A DNA stretch of 64,000 nucleotides from Tanypteryx hageni (taxonomy: Eukaryota > Arthropoda > Insecta > Odonata > Petaluridae). The position numbers and the translations under genes were made by a program. Each line of letters starts with the position of its first letter. Position 1 is the first letter of the stretch. The notes under the pieces are model-generated. The model worked only from the letters and a program-made list of their open reading frames with translations. It did no database searches and was not told the origin of the DNA. Positions 47,728-57,630 of the stretch are shown piece by piece. The stretch is from positions 50,733,370 to 50,797,369 of the forward strand of contig CM054117.1 of NCBI GenBank assembly GCA_028673005.1, given 5' to 3'.

Positions 47728-48898
47728 TCAATGAAAACTTATATCACACGCCTTCAATTTAGTCACCTGCCATGTGGTCAACCTTGTCTCAAATCTGTGA
47801 GATTCGACGGATGCCATCAGCAGATCGATTCCTGTTGATAGTCGCAAGTAGGGATACGAAAAAAGTATCGATACTTTACTCATATCGGTAATTTCCTTTC
47901 GATACCAAGTATTTTTGTACTCGATTCTTTTCTTTCGATTTTCTAGTGATATCGGTACTTTCGATCCGATACTTTTGTGGTATCGATACTTTTCATTCGA
48001 CATAACATATGAGTAAGGTATCGATACTTTCGTTTCGATTTCCTATCCTTAGATAGGAAAAAAGTATCGATACTTTACTCACATCGGTAATTTCCTTTCG
48101 ATACCAAGTACTTTTGTACTCGATTCTTTTCTTTCGATTTTCTAGTGACATCGGTACTTTCGGCCCGATACTCTTGTGTTATCGATACTTTTCATTCGAT
48201 ACATCATATGATTACGGTATCGATACTTTCGTTTCGATATCGTATCCCTAGTCGCAAGAGACCGCCCCACTGCCCGCGTTATCTCCTCCAGACTGCAAAA
48301 CCGCTTGCTTCGGCGGGGTTCCTTCAACTTCGGGAACAGATCAAAGTCACATGGACTCATGTATGGGGAGTTGGGAGAATGTTCTACAGTTTTCCATTGC
48401 TACCGTTCCCAGGTTTTGTAAAGGGCTACGATACGACGCATGAATGCATCCCCTTTGTTGTGGTACCGTTCAAGATGGAGGTTAGTACCTGTGCCACTTT
48501 TGCTCCTCGACAAGGTGGTGTGGGACCCTACATGATGCAATCTTACGCATCCCGATGATGACTTTCACGATGTGGCAAATTGTGAATTGCCTTATCCCAA
48601 CTTCCACAGCCAACTGGCGCATCGTCCATAGCCTGTCCACTTCCAGCAGTGACTTTATGAGCTGCACCTGCTTGTCCAGGATGTTGGGCTGTCATGCACG
48701 TTCATTACCCTGCGTAGTGTCCCGACCCTGGCGAAACGCTTTTACCCATCGTGCGACAGTTTGATACGGCAACGCATCGTCACCACATGCTTCCTGCAGA
48801 CCACGCCAACAGTCCCTCGCACTACGACCGCATGCGACCTCTATTTTGATTTGCAACAGTTCTGCGCATTCGGCAGCAGTGTTGCCCCTACTTTTCAT
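47728..48898 (-). pseudogene. mariner transposase pseudogene (split)
   Basis: Mariner transposases carry an HTH DNA-binding half and a DD34D catalytic half. From 48898: a HTH region ('ALPYQTVARWVKAFRQGRDT'), then 'RQLAVEVGIRQFTICHIVK' (second HTH) and 'HHLVEEQKWHRY'. There is a deletion, then 'DAFMRRIVALYKTW', and the third catalytic Asp in 'MSPCDFDLFPKLKEPRRSKR'. The C-terminus ('NRNRSADGIRRISQI') lies beyond the MITE at 47849-48250. The first two catalytic Asp regions are missing and stops are numerous. Confidence 0.8.
47849..48250. mobile_element. hAT-like MITE (402 bp) inside the mariner
   Basis: Bounded by perfect 11-bp inverted ends TAGGGATACGA / TCGTATCCCTA and flanked by the 8-bp duplication GTCGCAAG (47841-47848 and 48251-48258). 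An 8-bp duplication with an end like TAGGGATRVRA fits the hAT superfamily. The interior is two tandem units of about 190 bp (starting near 47862 and 48060) crowded with the palindrome AAAGTATCGATACTTT and related TATCGATA motifs. No coding content. Confidence 0.85.
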
Positions 48899-48910
48899 TC
48901 AACCCTCGTA

Positions 48911-49176
48911 CATAACGCATGAATTAAACTTTTTACAATTCACGGATTTGAATTTTGCAGTGATTTCCTGGAACGTAACCCTCGCGAATCTTAAGGGCTT
49001 ACTATGGATGAAACACGTAATATCGATCATCAAGACAAAGGGAAAAAATGACCGTGGTTAAGTAATGCTTGCAGATGAAATATATCTTCTTCGAATTAAC
49101 GGAAATTCTACTAATGGACTTTCCAATTATTTCATTAAATGCCTTTTAAAAATCAAATAATGAAGTAAAATCAACC
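48911..49176. other. Upstream flank of the first tRNA-Trp
   Basis: No feature recognised; eukaryotic tRNA genes carry their promoter internally. Confidence 0.5.
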
Positions 49177-49248
49177 GACTCCGTGGCGCAACGGTAGCGC
49201 GTCTGACTCCAGATCAGAAGGTTGCGTGTTCAAATCACGTCGGGGTCA
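49177..49248 (+). tRNA. tRNA-Trp (anticodon CCA), copy 1
   Basis: A 72-nt cloverleaf. Acceptor GACTCCG pairs with CGGGGTC (one G-T) and is followed by discriminator A at 49248. The D arm is in 'gcgcaacggtagcgc', the anticodon arm is TCTGA-CTCCAGA-TCAGA with anticodon CCA, and the T arm contains 'gttcaaatc'. A and B boxes fit TRGYNNARNGG and GGTTCRANTCC closely enough for Pol III. No intron, no encoded CCA. A T6 run at 49253-49258 should end transcription. Confidence 0.97.
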
Positions 49249-49252
49249 TTCC

Positions 49253-49258
49253 TTTTTT
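49253..49258 (+). terminator. Pol III T-run terminator of tRNA-Trp copy 1
   Basis: Six consecutive T residues, five bases after the discriminator base. Confidence 0.9.
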
Positions 49259-49571
49259 AGACCCTTTCATTCTTTTTAAATTTTTATAAAATTGGAATAG
49301 AAGAGGAAATTGCCTACAAATATGGATGCATATCATATGTTGCATCCTTTATTAATTAAAAGTCAAAAATATTTAGCATATAATGAGACGTTCGCAGCAT
49401 TACTATGGGAATATTTTACTTCAACTTTTGTATGGCCTTTTATTATTTATTATTTCCGTATTGACTCTATTTTGCTATCTGTCGCGGTATCTGCGAAATG
49501 AACCGCATATCAGAGCATGACGAGTGGTTTTATATGTATAAAATATAGCTTATGATATCACGAAATTAACT

Positions 49572-49643
49572 GACTCCGTGGCGCAACGGTAGCGCGTCTG
49601 ACTCCAGATCAGAAGGTTGCGTGTTCAAATCACGTCGGGGTCA
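49572..49643 (+). tRNA. tRNA-Trp (anticodon CCA), copy 2
   Basis: Identical over all 72 nt to the gene at 49177 and in the same orientation, start to start 395 bp. The flanks are not obviously alike beyond a few bases, so the duplication is old or the bodies are kept identical by conversion or selection. Followed within four bases by a T5 run (49647-49651). Confidence 0.97.
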
Positions 49644-49646
49644 AAG

Positions 49647-49651
49647 TTTTT
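49647..49651 (+). terminator. Pol III T-run terminator of tRNA-Trp copy 2
   Basis: Five T residues starting four bases after the discriminator. Confidence 0.85.
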
Positions 49652-50089
49652 CGTCCGTTCTTAGAAAAAAATATCGAGAGATTCTTTTAGGACTGTTATG
49701 TGGACGCTAGTCGTTTATTTATTTACTCCCAAGAGTGGGAGAAAATATTCATTTTTAGCCTAAAATAATTTGGCATAGTATAGACTTCAATCCCTCTTTG
49801 GGTCGATTTAAACAAAGCGTCGACATCACGGACCGTCTCGTAAAAAATTTGTAATTTATTCTTATTGTTACATGCATAACTACTATTAGTCACGCAACAT
49901 GAGGGTCTTCTACGAAAATGTATTTCGAAGAGTCTCAGTCATTGGCAGATTCGAGGGGAGTGATTGCCCACCTCCCTCAACTTTGCCATTGTTTCCCTTT
50001 TTGCTATTATCAATGTAACGCAAACTTTTCTTCTAATAATGCGTCCATACTTTTTATTTTTATGCAATTTCTATTAAAATAATTGGTTC

Positions 50090-50176
50090 GGGGAGGTTTT
50101 AGGTGTTGTAACAGGGAGAGTTGCTGTCAGGGCTCCGCACGCAGGTCCTTAAAGAGCCGCAGGCTGCCGACCCTTG
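50090..50176 (-). mobile_element. hAT-type terminal fragment (minus)
   Basis: On the minus strand 'caagggtcggcagcctgcgg' followed by 'ctctttaagga' is close to the start of hAT-superfamily non-autonomous elements (CAGGGGTCGGCAACCTGCGG). No partner end found to the left. Confidence 0.45.
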
Positions 50177-50889
50177 GACTAGGTCAATCAAGATTATAGG
50201 AGACTAGAGGTATGGGCAAACTTCAACGTCTGCATTCAAGCGACTCCAAGTTTAATCAATAGGGAATTAATAAAACGAGAAAACAGACCTCATTCTCTCC
50301 GACGAATTTTTTTTTGCGTGGCGCGTGTCAGATGCATCTTTCCGCCGTGATTTGCGAAAAGGTTTTTTTTTAAGTCTCTCCCTCTCCTACTTCTCGTCAA
50401 ATTAAAGTTTTCTTGCCGATATAAGTCGTCCCGCTCTTCGTTTTCCACATATGCCGAATGCAAGGGAAGCCGGCGAACCGACATACAGACAGGCATACGC
50501 ACATTCGGAGACTGACAGATGGTGCGAGTGCGTGGAGATGCATATTCCAGCAGCAGCCCGAAGACTAAAGGGAGAGAGATAGAGAGAGAGAGAAGACGAG
50601 ATATATGAAAAGAGGTAGAGAGGACAAAATTGAGAGGGCATAAGAGAGCGAGAGAGGAAGAGAGAGGTGGAGGATATGAAAAGAATTCCCAAAGAGAATT
50701 AGAGAGAAATGGAAAGAAAGAATGAATGGAAAGAGAGAGGAAGATGACGCAAAACAAAAAGAGAAAATAGAAGAAAGCAGGTTAGATGCCCTTGCTGAAG
50801 CAAGAGATGGAAATGCGTTTTCTTATAAACAAATTATCTAGTGTTTTTGCTTCCCTTTTTGTGGAGGGGTGACCTGCACCGTTGCAACG

Positions 50890-50897
50890 TACTATAC
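50890..50897. repeat. Target-site duplication TACTATAC, left copy
   Basis: The 8 bp directly before the hAT-like terminus recur at 58129-58136 directly after the opposite terminus. Confidence 0.9.
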
Positions 50898-51134
50898 CAG
50901 TGGTGCCCAAACTGCGGACCGCGGGTCAAATGCGGACCGCGAAGGGCTTTTGTGCACCCCGCTAAAAAGCAATTCCAAAAATTGAACACATAAATCCATA
51001 CATTTTTTTGAAATTTTTTATAATAAAATTAAATATTGAAATGTAAGCCTTATTTAGACTTGATTTTTAATTATATGGCACCTCAGCATATATCATCATC
51101 ATCATAGGTAGTCTGTCCGAAGACAGATCCGTGA

Positions 51135-52130
51135 TTATTCTTGGTTAAACCTGGTTCTCCATATACTCCTATTTTCCGCTGTCCTCTTCATATCTTGATA
51201 ACTCTCTTTCCCTTTCAAATCGTCTATCAGCTGAAACCTTTTCCTACCTCTTTCCCTTTTCCCTTCTAGTTTTCCTTCTAACACGTCTTTAATCATACTC
51301 TCTCTCCTCAGGTAATGTCCAACCCAGTTAGCCTTCCTCTTTCTGATAGTCTGTATAATCATTCGCTTCTCTCCTATTCTTCGTAGCACTTCATCGTTTT
51401 TCATCCTATCTGTCCATTTTATCTTCAGCATTCTCCTCCAAGTCCACATTTCAAAGCTTTCCAAGTATTTGATGTCATTTTTCCTTAGCGTCCATGTTTC
51501 TACCCCATAAAATGCTATACTTCAAACATAGCATTTTATCAACTTCTTGCGGATATCTTCCCTTATATTCCCTGTAAGTAGTTGTTTCTTTCTCCTGAAA
51601 GCCGCTTTTGCTTTTCCTATTCTAGTTCTGATCTCATCCGTACATTTTTCTTCTCGTGTTATGATGCTTCCAAGGTATTTATATTCTGAAACTTGTTCTA
51701 AAGGCTTTCCCCCAATACTTATGTTCAGATTCTCTTCTTTACCCGATATTCAAATGACCTTGGATTTTTCTGTATTTATTTCCATACCGTATTTTCTTCC
51801 TGTTATCACTAGTCAATTTATCATTTTTTGTAGCTCCTCTTCCTTTCCTGCTAGAAGTACTTGATCATCTGCGTATTTTACTGTTCTTATAATCCTTTCT
51901 CCAATTTTGAAATCTCCTGTGCCTTCTAAAGCTTCTTGCATTAGACTTTCTCTATATATATTGAATAGGGTTGGCGATAGGCAGCAGCCTTGTCTTACTC
52001 CTCTACCGATATTTATTCCGCAGGTGTCCACATTCTCAAACCTGACCTTTACAACTTGATTCACATATAGATTCCTAATCAGTCTCCTGTCTTTCCAGTC
52101 CACACCTATATACTTTAATATCTTCATCAA
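51135..52130 (-). pseudogene. RTE R3: end of RT and C-terminal tail
   Basis: 51813-52130 reads 'GVRQGCCLSPTLFNIY' (RT motif B) and 'VKYADDQVLLAGKEEE' (YADD, motif C intact). A stop follows at the codon after 'QKMIN'. The frame resumes in pieces and is open again at 51135-51464 ('WRRMLKIKWTDRM', 'RKANWVGHYLRR'). It differs from R1 at only a few residues, and those include the disabling stops. A short duplicated 'catagcattttatc' at 51525-51540 looks like a local repair scar. Confidence 0.8.
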
Positions 52131-52343
52131 CTTTACCCAATTTACTCTATCAAAGATCTTCTGCCAGTCTACGAAACATGCGCAGATATCTTGACTGTAC
52201 TCTATTGCCCTTTCTGATATGATTCTAACTACTCCTATAGCATCTCTAGTTCCTCGTTCTTTTCTGAAACCGAATTGATCTTCCGCTAGTATTTCTTCTG
52301 CCTTTTTCTCCAGCCTTTTATTAAGAATCCTCGTGATGATCTT

Positions 52344-52858
52344 CTATGTGTGTGACAGAAGGCTTATCGTTCTGTAATCTTTACACTGCATTGCCTTTGG
52401 CTTCTTCTTTAGAGGGATCATTGTTACTTCTAGGAAATCCCGAGGCCACTTTCCCGTGTCGTAAATCTTATTAATTAATTTCGTGATCGCTTTTAGTCCT
52501 TCTGACCCTATGACTTTAAGTATCTCAGCCGGTATTCCATCGCTGCCCGTGGCTTTCCCCTTCTTTAGTTCCACTATCGCTTTTTCTACTTCGCTCTCCA
52601 TAATACTTGGTCCTAAGTTGTCTTCTTCAATGTTTTCCTTATCTTCCAGTTCAATTTTTGCCGCTCCTTCATTTTGCTGCATAATTCCTTAATGTATTCT
52701 TCCCATAACTGTGCTACATCCTTTGTTTCTGAGACTATCTTCCCATCTGTATTCATAATTCCCATACCATTAATTCCATTAGATTTCTTATCTTCTAACT
52801 CGAGTGTTCTAGCGTACATCATATCGTACCGTCCTAACTTCTCCATTTGTTTCATCAC
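52344..52858 (-). pseudogene. RTE R3: linker and N-terminal RT
   Basis: Two overlapping frames show 'NLGPSIMESEVEKAIVELKK', 'KATGSDGIPAEIL' and 'CKDYRTISLLSHT', equivalent to residues 497-585 of R2. The frame then stops at 52344 before RT motif A, which is in another frame near 52170. Confidence 0.75.
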
Positions 52859-53153
52859 ATTTTCCTTTTATCCAATTTTCTCTAGCTTTATCTGTTACCC
52901 TTCTCAACTTATTGTTTATACGCCTATAGTTGGCTATACCTTCTTCACTGTTAACGTTTTTCCATTTTTTCTCTCATTCATTTTTTCCAGCATTTCCTCC
53001 GTGATCCATGGTTTTCTGATTTTCTTCTCTTGTTTTCCGATCTCTTTATCCAAGGTATCCTTGATACTGGTTTTAATTTCATTCCATTTTATATCAACGG
53101 TCTTCGGTTTGTTTTCCAACTTTCTTAAGTTATCTTCTAACTTCATGCTGACT

Positions 53154-54125
53154 TCATTCTGCCTTTCTTTCAGTTTTTTCTAGGTCCCAGGCCTGTCTTT
53201 CTCTTCTCGTTTTCCTTATTTGTTTGAGCTTTGTACTCACGTCAAGTATTAGAAGGCTGTGATCTGAATCAATGTCCGCTCCTTGCAATGCCTTGGCTTT
53301 CTTTATGCTGTTCCTGAATCTTTGTTTTACAAGGATGTAATCTATTTGGCATCTCATTCTATCTCCTGGGCTTTTCCATGTGTATAACCTTCGTTTATGG
53401 TTTTTGAACCATGTATTAGTCACTACAAGGCCATTATTGATGCATAATTCCACCAGTTTCTCCCCTCCTCGATTTCTCTTCCCAAGTCTGTATTGCCCGA
53501 CAACATTTTCTTCCTGTCCTTCTCCAACTATGCTGTTCCAATCTCCCATTATTATGCAGTTTACCTTTCCTCTTCCGTCTTCTTCGTAAACTTCATTAAT
53601 TTGCTCATAAATCTCATCGATTTCTTCATCTTCATGAGCTGACGTTGGCATATATACCTGGATTATCAGCATGTCCACTGGGACTGCTTTAAGCTTTATT
53701 ACCATCAGTCTATCGTTCGTTGCTATTATCTTTCTCACACTTTTCATCATATCTTTCCTAAGTTCCAGAGCTACTCCGCTTTCCCCACTATTTCCTCCAG
53801 AATAAACTATCGTGAATTCTTCCGAGTCGAACTGTCACTCTCCCTCCCATCTAGTTTCGCTTAGTCAAATAATGTCAACTCTATTTCTTCTCATTTCTTC
53901 TTTCAACTTCTCTAGCTTTCCTGCCTTTCTCACAGTTCTTACGTTCCAAGTCCCTATTCGTAAATTAATTTCAACAAATGTTTTCCTCAAGGCAGTCCCC
54001 GCCCGGAGACCCGATTGGGGGACTATTTCACCTCCGGATTGTTTTACCTCGAGAGAACTCATATTGTCCAACCATATAATCATTACTAGGGATTGTAATA
54101 AGGTAGTTTCCCTCTTGCTTTCCAC
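53154..54125 (-). pseudogene. RTE R3: endonuclease domain
   Basis: The N-terminal piece (53865-54125) has 'RIGTWNVRTVRKAGKLEKLK'. A stop at 'VDII' precedes the catalytic Glu region. The second piece (53154-53750) contains 'IIMGDWNSIVGEGQE' (Asp/Asn pair), 'QIDYILVKQRF' and 'DSDHSLLILDV', all intact. Frames are separated by about 110 bp with stops. A different subfamily from R2. Confidence 0.78.
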
Positions 54126-54280
54126 ATCGCAGTATTGTAGCCGTTTAAATCGTCCTGATCACGCCTACAGCTGTATTGGTTATAGACCCAACCAACATCA
54201 TTTGTTTTCGGCTCTATACCATACTGACAGTACTGCTACCTACTGCCAGGCACTGATGATAGGTTTTTTTTAATAAAACC

Positions 54281-54352
54281 TCCATTCGAGGGGTTTGAAA
54301 ACCCGAAATTTGCAATAGAAAGCCGACACGCTAACCACTACACCATCAGTGC
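54281..54352 (-). repeat. tRNA-like sequence (pseudo-tRNA-Glu or SINE head)
   Basis: On the minus strand 'gatggtgtagtggttagcgt' matches a Pol III A box and D arm of the tRNA-Glu/Asp type. 'ggctttc' with TTC sits where the Glu anticodon loop would be, and 'gggttttcaaacccc' forms a T-arm-like hairpin with a degraded B box. The anticodon and acceptor stems do not close, so it is not a working tRNA. It lies between the RTE leader and the PLE. Confidence 0.5.
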
Positions 54353-54364
54353 ATTATATATATA

Positions 54365-54757
54365 AACTAAAGGAAAAGAAAAGGTAGTGATGAGGGTGGC
54401 AACAAGGTGTTGAGGGAAGCCCAGCGGACACTTACCAAGTTGAGGACCAAGCTGGCAGGCTGCTGGGGGCGTCGAAGAGGCACGTAAAACACACGAACAC
54501 AAAAACACACGCAAGCTTATCGGGCCTATGACCTTCTTCAGCGAAAGAGTAACGTAAAGTGACACACTGGGCGGGGAATGACAGGGTGATGTGGGAAGGT
54601 TGATGATTGGAGGAGGTGGGGAGTAGGAGGGGTGGATAGCCAATAAAGAGGGAGTGTGGTAAGGGAAAGTGCGAATAACTACAATGTAACAAGGAGACAA
54701 TGTAAGGGGGCTAATAGGGTTAGCGGAGGTTGAGGCCAGGCGGAGAGAAAGAGTCGA
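54365..54757 (-). repeat. PLE copy B 3' pseudo-LTR
   Basis: Direct repeat of 57631-58021, starting 'actaaaggaaaagaaaaggt' and ending 'agagaaagagtcga'. It carries the hammerhead-like core at 54513-54541. Confidence 0.88.
54513..54541 (-). ncRNA. Hammerhead-like core, 3' pseudo-LTR
   Basis: Same CTGAAGA ... CCCGATAAGCTT order as in copy A. One base change in the helix II analogue (GGTC against GCCC) removes a pair, and GAAA reads GATAA. Confidence 0.3.
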
Positions 54758-54778
54758 GAAGATGGATATGTGCCAGTT

Positions 54779-55070
54779 ACCAGTGTCGGAGAAGGGGGGC
54801 AGGAGTGTCATAGGGTAAAGCGCGAATAATCCTAACATTTTAGCAACTATTGAAGGGGACATTGTGGGTATTAGCGTGTAATGCAACTGGGAGGGGGCGT
54901 CTGAGAGAAACGCTATTCCGGTGACCGTTCATTCGGATGTTTAACGGATTGCTGGTGAGGCCTACGTAAAACGCGGGACAAAGGGTGCAGGTAAGGAGGT
55001 AAATGACGTTACGGGTGGTGCAGTTGCTTCTGGAGGTGATGGGGTAGGTGATGTTGGTGGAGGGACTCGA
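54779..55070 (-). pseudogene. PLE copy B GIY-YIG endonuclease region
   Basis: Minus strand: 'TTRNVIYLLTCTLCPAFYVG' then 'LTSNPLNIRMNGHRNS'. The expected catalytic Arg is present, unlike copy A, but the Gly after YVGLT is Ser. A stop interrupts the domain near 54840, where copy A reads Tyr. The region is out of frame with the upstream RT because of a shift after the CLTCP knuckle that both copies share. Confidence 0.7.
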
Positions 55071-56313
55071 GAAAGAAGATGATGGTAGGTTGGATAGGGC
55101 AAGTGAGGCAGCGAGGTTTTCCGCAGGGGTGGGAGCCTATTGCAAGAAGCGTGGTAGAAGTGGGAAGTTCCTTCCTCCACAAGATATTTCCCAAATTTTG
55201 GGGCCGGCGGAAGGAGAGGAGCGGAGGATTGGCAAAAAAGTTGATAAAGAGGGACTGATGGGAGGAAGAGGTAAGAATTGGGTGGGCAGCATGAAGGATT
55301 GTTTTGAGAGCTTCGTGGATACCAGGAAGGAAAAGTGTCGTAAGAGTGAGTATAGGGGTAGATGCAGGAATAGTGGGTGTGTGAGGATGAGATCCATTGT
55401 GGGTAGGCGTCATCGCCCTATGGATCTGTTCGCGGACCAAGACTGGAGGGTAACCACGTTTGAGAAGAGCATCCTCGAGGACAGAGTAATACTCTAGAAG
55501 GGATGCTCTATCGGAACAAAGCCTCCTTCCTCGACGAGCAAGGGCATAGCGGATAGAGGTTTTGGTATGAAGTGGATGGCAGCTATCAAAGTGGAGGTAT
55601 TGGAAGGTGTTGGTGGGTTTGATGTGAACACAGGTGCGGATTTGGCTGTCTTGAAGGTAAAGATCGACATCCAGGAATGTGATGTGGGAGGTAGAGGATT
55701 GGTGGGTGAAGAACAGTGAAGGATGGGAGGAGAGACGCGAGAGAAAGGAAATGAGGGAGCCAGGTCCATGCGTCCAAATGAGGAAGACATCGTCGATGTA
55801 TCTCAGCCACAAAAGTGGTCTGAATGGAACGTTGAGGTAGCAATTGGCGTATGAAGGCGCCATTCGGGTGCCCATCGCAGTGCCTCTAATTTGAAGGTAG
55901 TGACGACCATCGAAAGAGAAGTTGTTCAATTTGAGCACCATTGCTGCCAAGTCTAATGAGAAATGGGAGGAAGGTCTTGCGTCGGGTGGTCTTGAGTCCA
56001 GGAGTTTACTAAGGGCAGAGAGTCCATCATCGTGGGGGATGTTTGTGTAGAGGGAACAGACATCGATAGTGGCCAAAATGGTATTGGGTGGGAGAGGAAA
56101 GGGGAGGTGTTTGAGACGTTTGAGAAAGTGGTTAGTGTCTTGGATGAAGGAAGGGAATTGACGAATGAGAGGTTGTAGGTGGGAGTCAACGAAGGCGGAG
56201 ATGCGTTCTGTAGGGGAATTAAAGCTGGCAACAATGGGGCGGCCGGGGATGTTGGGTTTATGGATTTTAGGGAGAAGGTAGAATGTGGGTGTGCGGGGTT
56301 TGTTGGGGATCAT
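55009..56313 (-). pseudogene. PLE copy B reverse transcriptase (open 434-codon stretch)
   Basis: Penelope-type RT, related to telomerase RT, used for target-primed insertion. 'FYLLPKIHKP' is at residues 11-20, motif A 'ATIDVCSLYTNIPHDDG' has Asp84, motif B 'QIRGTAMGTRMAPSYANC' is at 141-158, and the catalytic 'RYIDDVFLIW' has YIDD at 172-175. 'ITFLDVDL' follows, and the knuckle 'PCGKPRCLTCP' is near the end. A deletion of 21 bases between motifs B and C removes seven residues kept in copy A. Upstream an in-frame stop (near 56340) and a frameshift near 56510 separate it from the N-terminal part. The Met used here is not the native start. Confidence 0.85.
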
Positions 56314-56477
56314 TAGAGCAATGGCGGAATCGGAAAGGCCTTACTGTTTTCCTGAGGAATGAAGATAGGACGAAATTTGGTAGGAGTGGTGGTCTGTGGG
56401 GTTGGAAGTAAGGTGATGGTAAAAGGTTTCGTCAAAAAGTTGGCGCTCGGCTTCCTCGTTATATTTGGCGCGATCCA

Positions 56478-57542
56478 TCACAACCGCGGTGGTGCCCTTG
56501 TCGGCAGGAGGATGATGATATGGTCAAGATGTTTGAGTGTAGAAATGGCATGCCTTTCACGTCTGGTAAGATTATCTGTATGGTCGATAAGATCGGAAAA
56601 GTTAGGTTGGGAGATTCTGGAAAGGATATAATTGAGGTATTGTTCGACCGGGTGTAGGGAAGGAAGGGTGGGTGGAATGTATTGGGAAGGAGGTTTGAAG
56701 ATGGAAAAGGTAGGTGGGAGGCCGGGAGGGAGTTTTGGGTTGGCAGAGGTGAGAGAGTCTTCTTTGGGAGGGTTAGTTTTTAGACGTAGTGTGCGGGCAA
56801 AGGACTGGACGTCGGCAAGGAGGCGAAAATGATCAAATTTGGTGGTGGGACAAAAGGAAAGGCCGCGTGAGAGGAGTTCATTCTCGGCAGGGGTAAGTAC
56901 GTGGGAGGAAAGGTTCAAGACTTCATCTGGTTGGCAAGATGAAGAGGTGTTGGCAGGAGTGTGTGAAAAATATGAGCGCTTCAAAGGTTTGCGGGTTAGG
57001 AAAGTGTGGGTCTTTTTCAGGATATGAAGTGATGGTGGCGTTGGGAATCCCAGGAGGTCCGCAAGACAGGGAGTTTGACCGATGAGTGGCGGGGAAGGAG
57101 GTGGTTTGTTGACCTCGCCAGCTGTTATAAACGGAAGGGGAAGACCAAGTTTGAGGTACCGGACGCAAAGCAGAGAGAGTTTACGGAGAAGTCTGTTGCG
57201 ATGTGCGGTGATATCATTAGCCGCTTGAAGGAAAGCGGCACAAAGGTCGGATATGGATTGCGAAGAATGACAAAGATAAAGAACGAGAGATTTACAATTA
57301 GCGAAGTGGGTGTTAGAGAGGGTGGTATAATGGTGTATGGTGGAACGGGTAATGTGGATAGAGGCGAGGTGATACGTGAGGGCTAGGGAAGCGCGGATAG
57401 GGGGAGGAAGGCCTGAAAGAGGAATTCTGATGGTGAGGCATTTGGGGGTGAGTCTAAGTGCAAGGCAGGAGTTGAGGAATTCAATCTGGCAGTTGAGGGT
57501 AATGTGTCTACGGAGATGATAACGGAGACGGGTCAGTTCCAT
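56478..57542 (-). pseudogene. PLE copy B N-terminal domain
   Basis: From the Met at 57542 ('MELTRLRYHLRRHITLN') about 355 codons are open. It includes 'VLNLSSHVLTPAENELLSRG' followed by 'LSFCPT', a hallmark of the region before the PLE RT, and 'TRRERHAISTLKHLDHIIIL'. The frame is lost just where family members continue with a PADKG-type box: the bases are present but shifted by one near 56510. The longer frame reaching 58055 merely reads through the pseudo-LTR. Confidence 0.78.
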
Positions 57543-57630
57543 GGTAGAAGAGAAAGATAAGAGGAAAAGAAGACAGGAAAGAAACGTAAAGATAGACAAA
57601 AAAGGAGAAAAAAGGACGGTATATATATAA

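Larger units (their letters stand above)
47671..48908 (-). mobile_element. mariner-family transposon with nested MITE
   Basis: Both ends are visible. 'gagggttgaatgaaa' at the left and its inverted counterpart 'tttcattcaaccctc' at the right form inverted repeats of about 27 bp with two or three mismatches. TA at 47669-47670 and 48909-48910 is the expected target duplication. Inside lie transposase pieces on the minus strand. The total is 1238 bp, but 410 bp of that are the inserted MITE plus one copy of its target duplication, so about 0.8 kb is mariner and part of the catalytic domain has been deleted. Confidence 0.88.
51093..54270 (-). mobile_element. RTE-type LINE copy R3, near full length (minus)
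   Basis: The 3' end is at 51093 with a (TCATCA)n tail on the plus strand and 'ggtagtctgtccgaagacag' next to it. Coding remains run in order towards 54125 and a leader matching R2 ('gaaagcaagagggaaactac') lies near 54110. It is nearly identical to R1 over the shared 0.9 kb. It carries stops and frameshifts throughout, so it is no longer autonomous. It lies in the left half of the hAT-like element. Confidence 0.88.
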
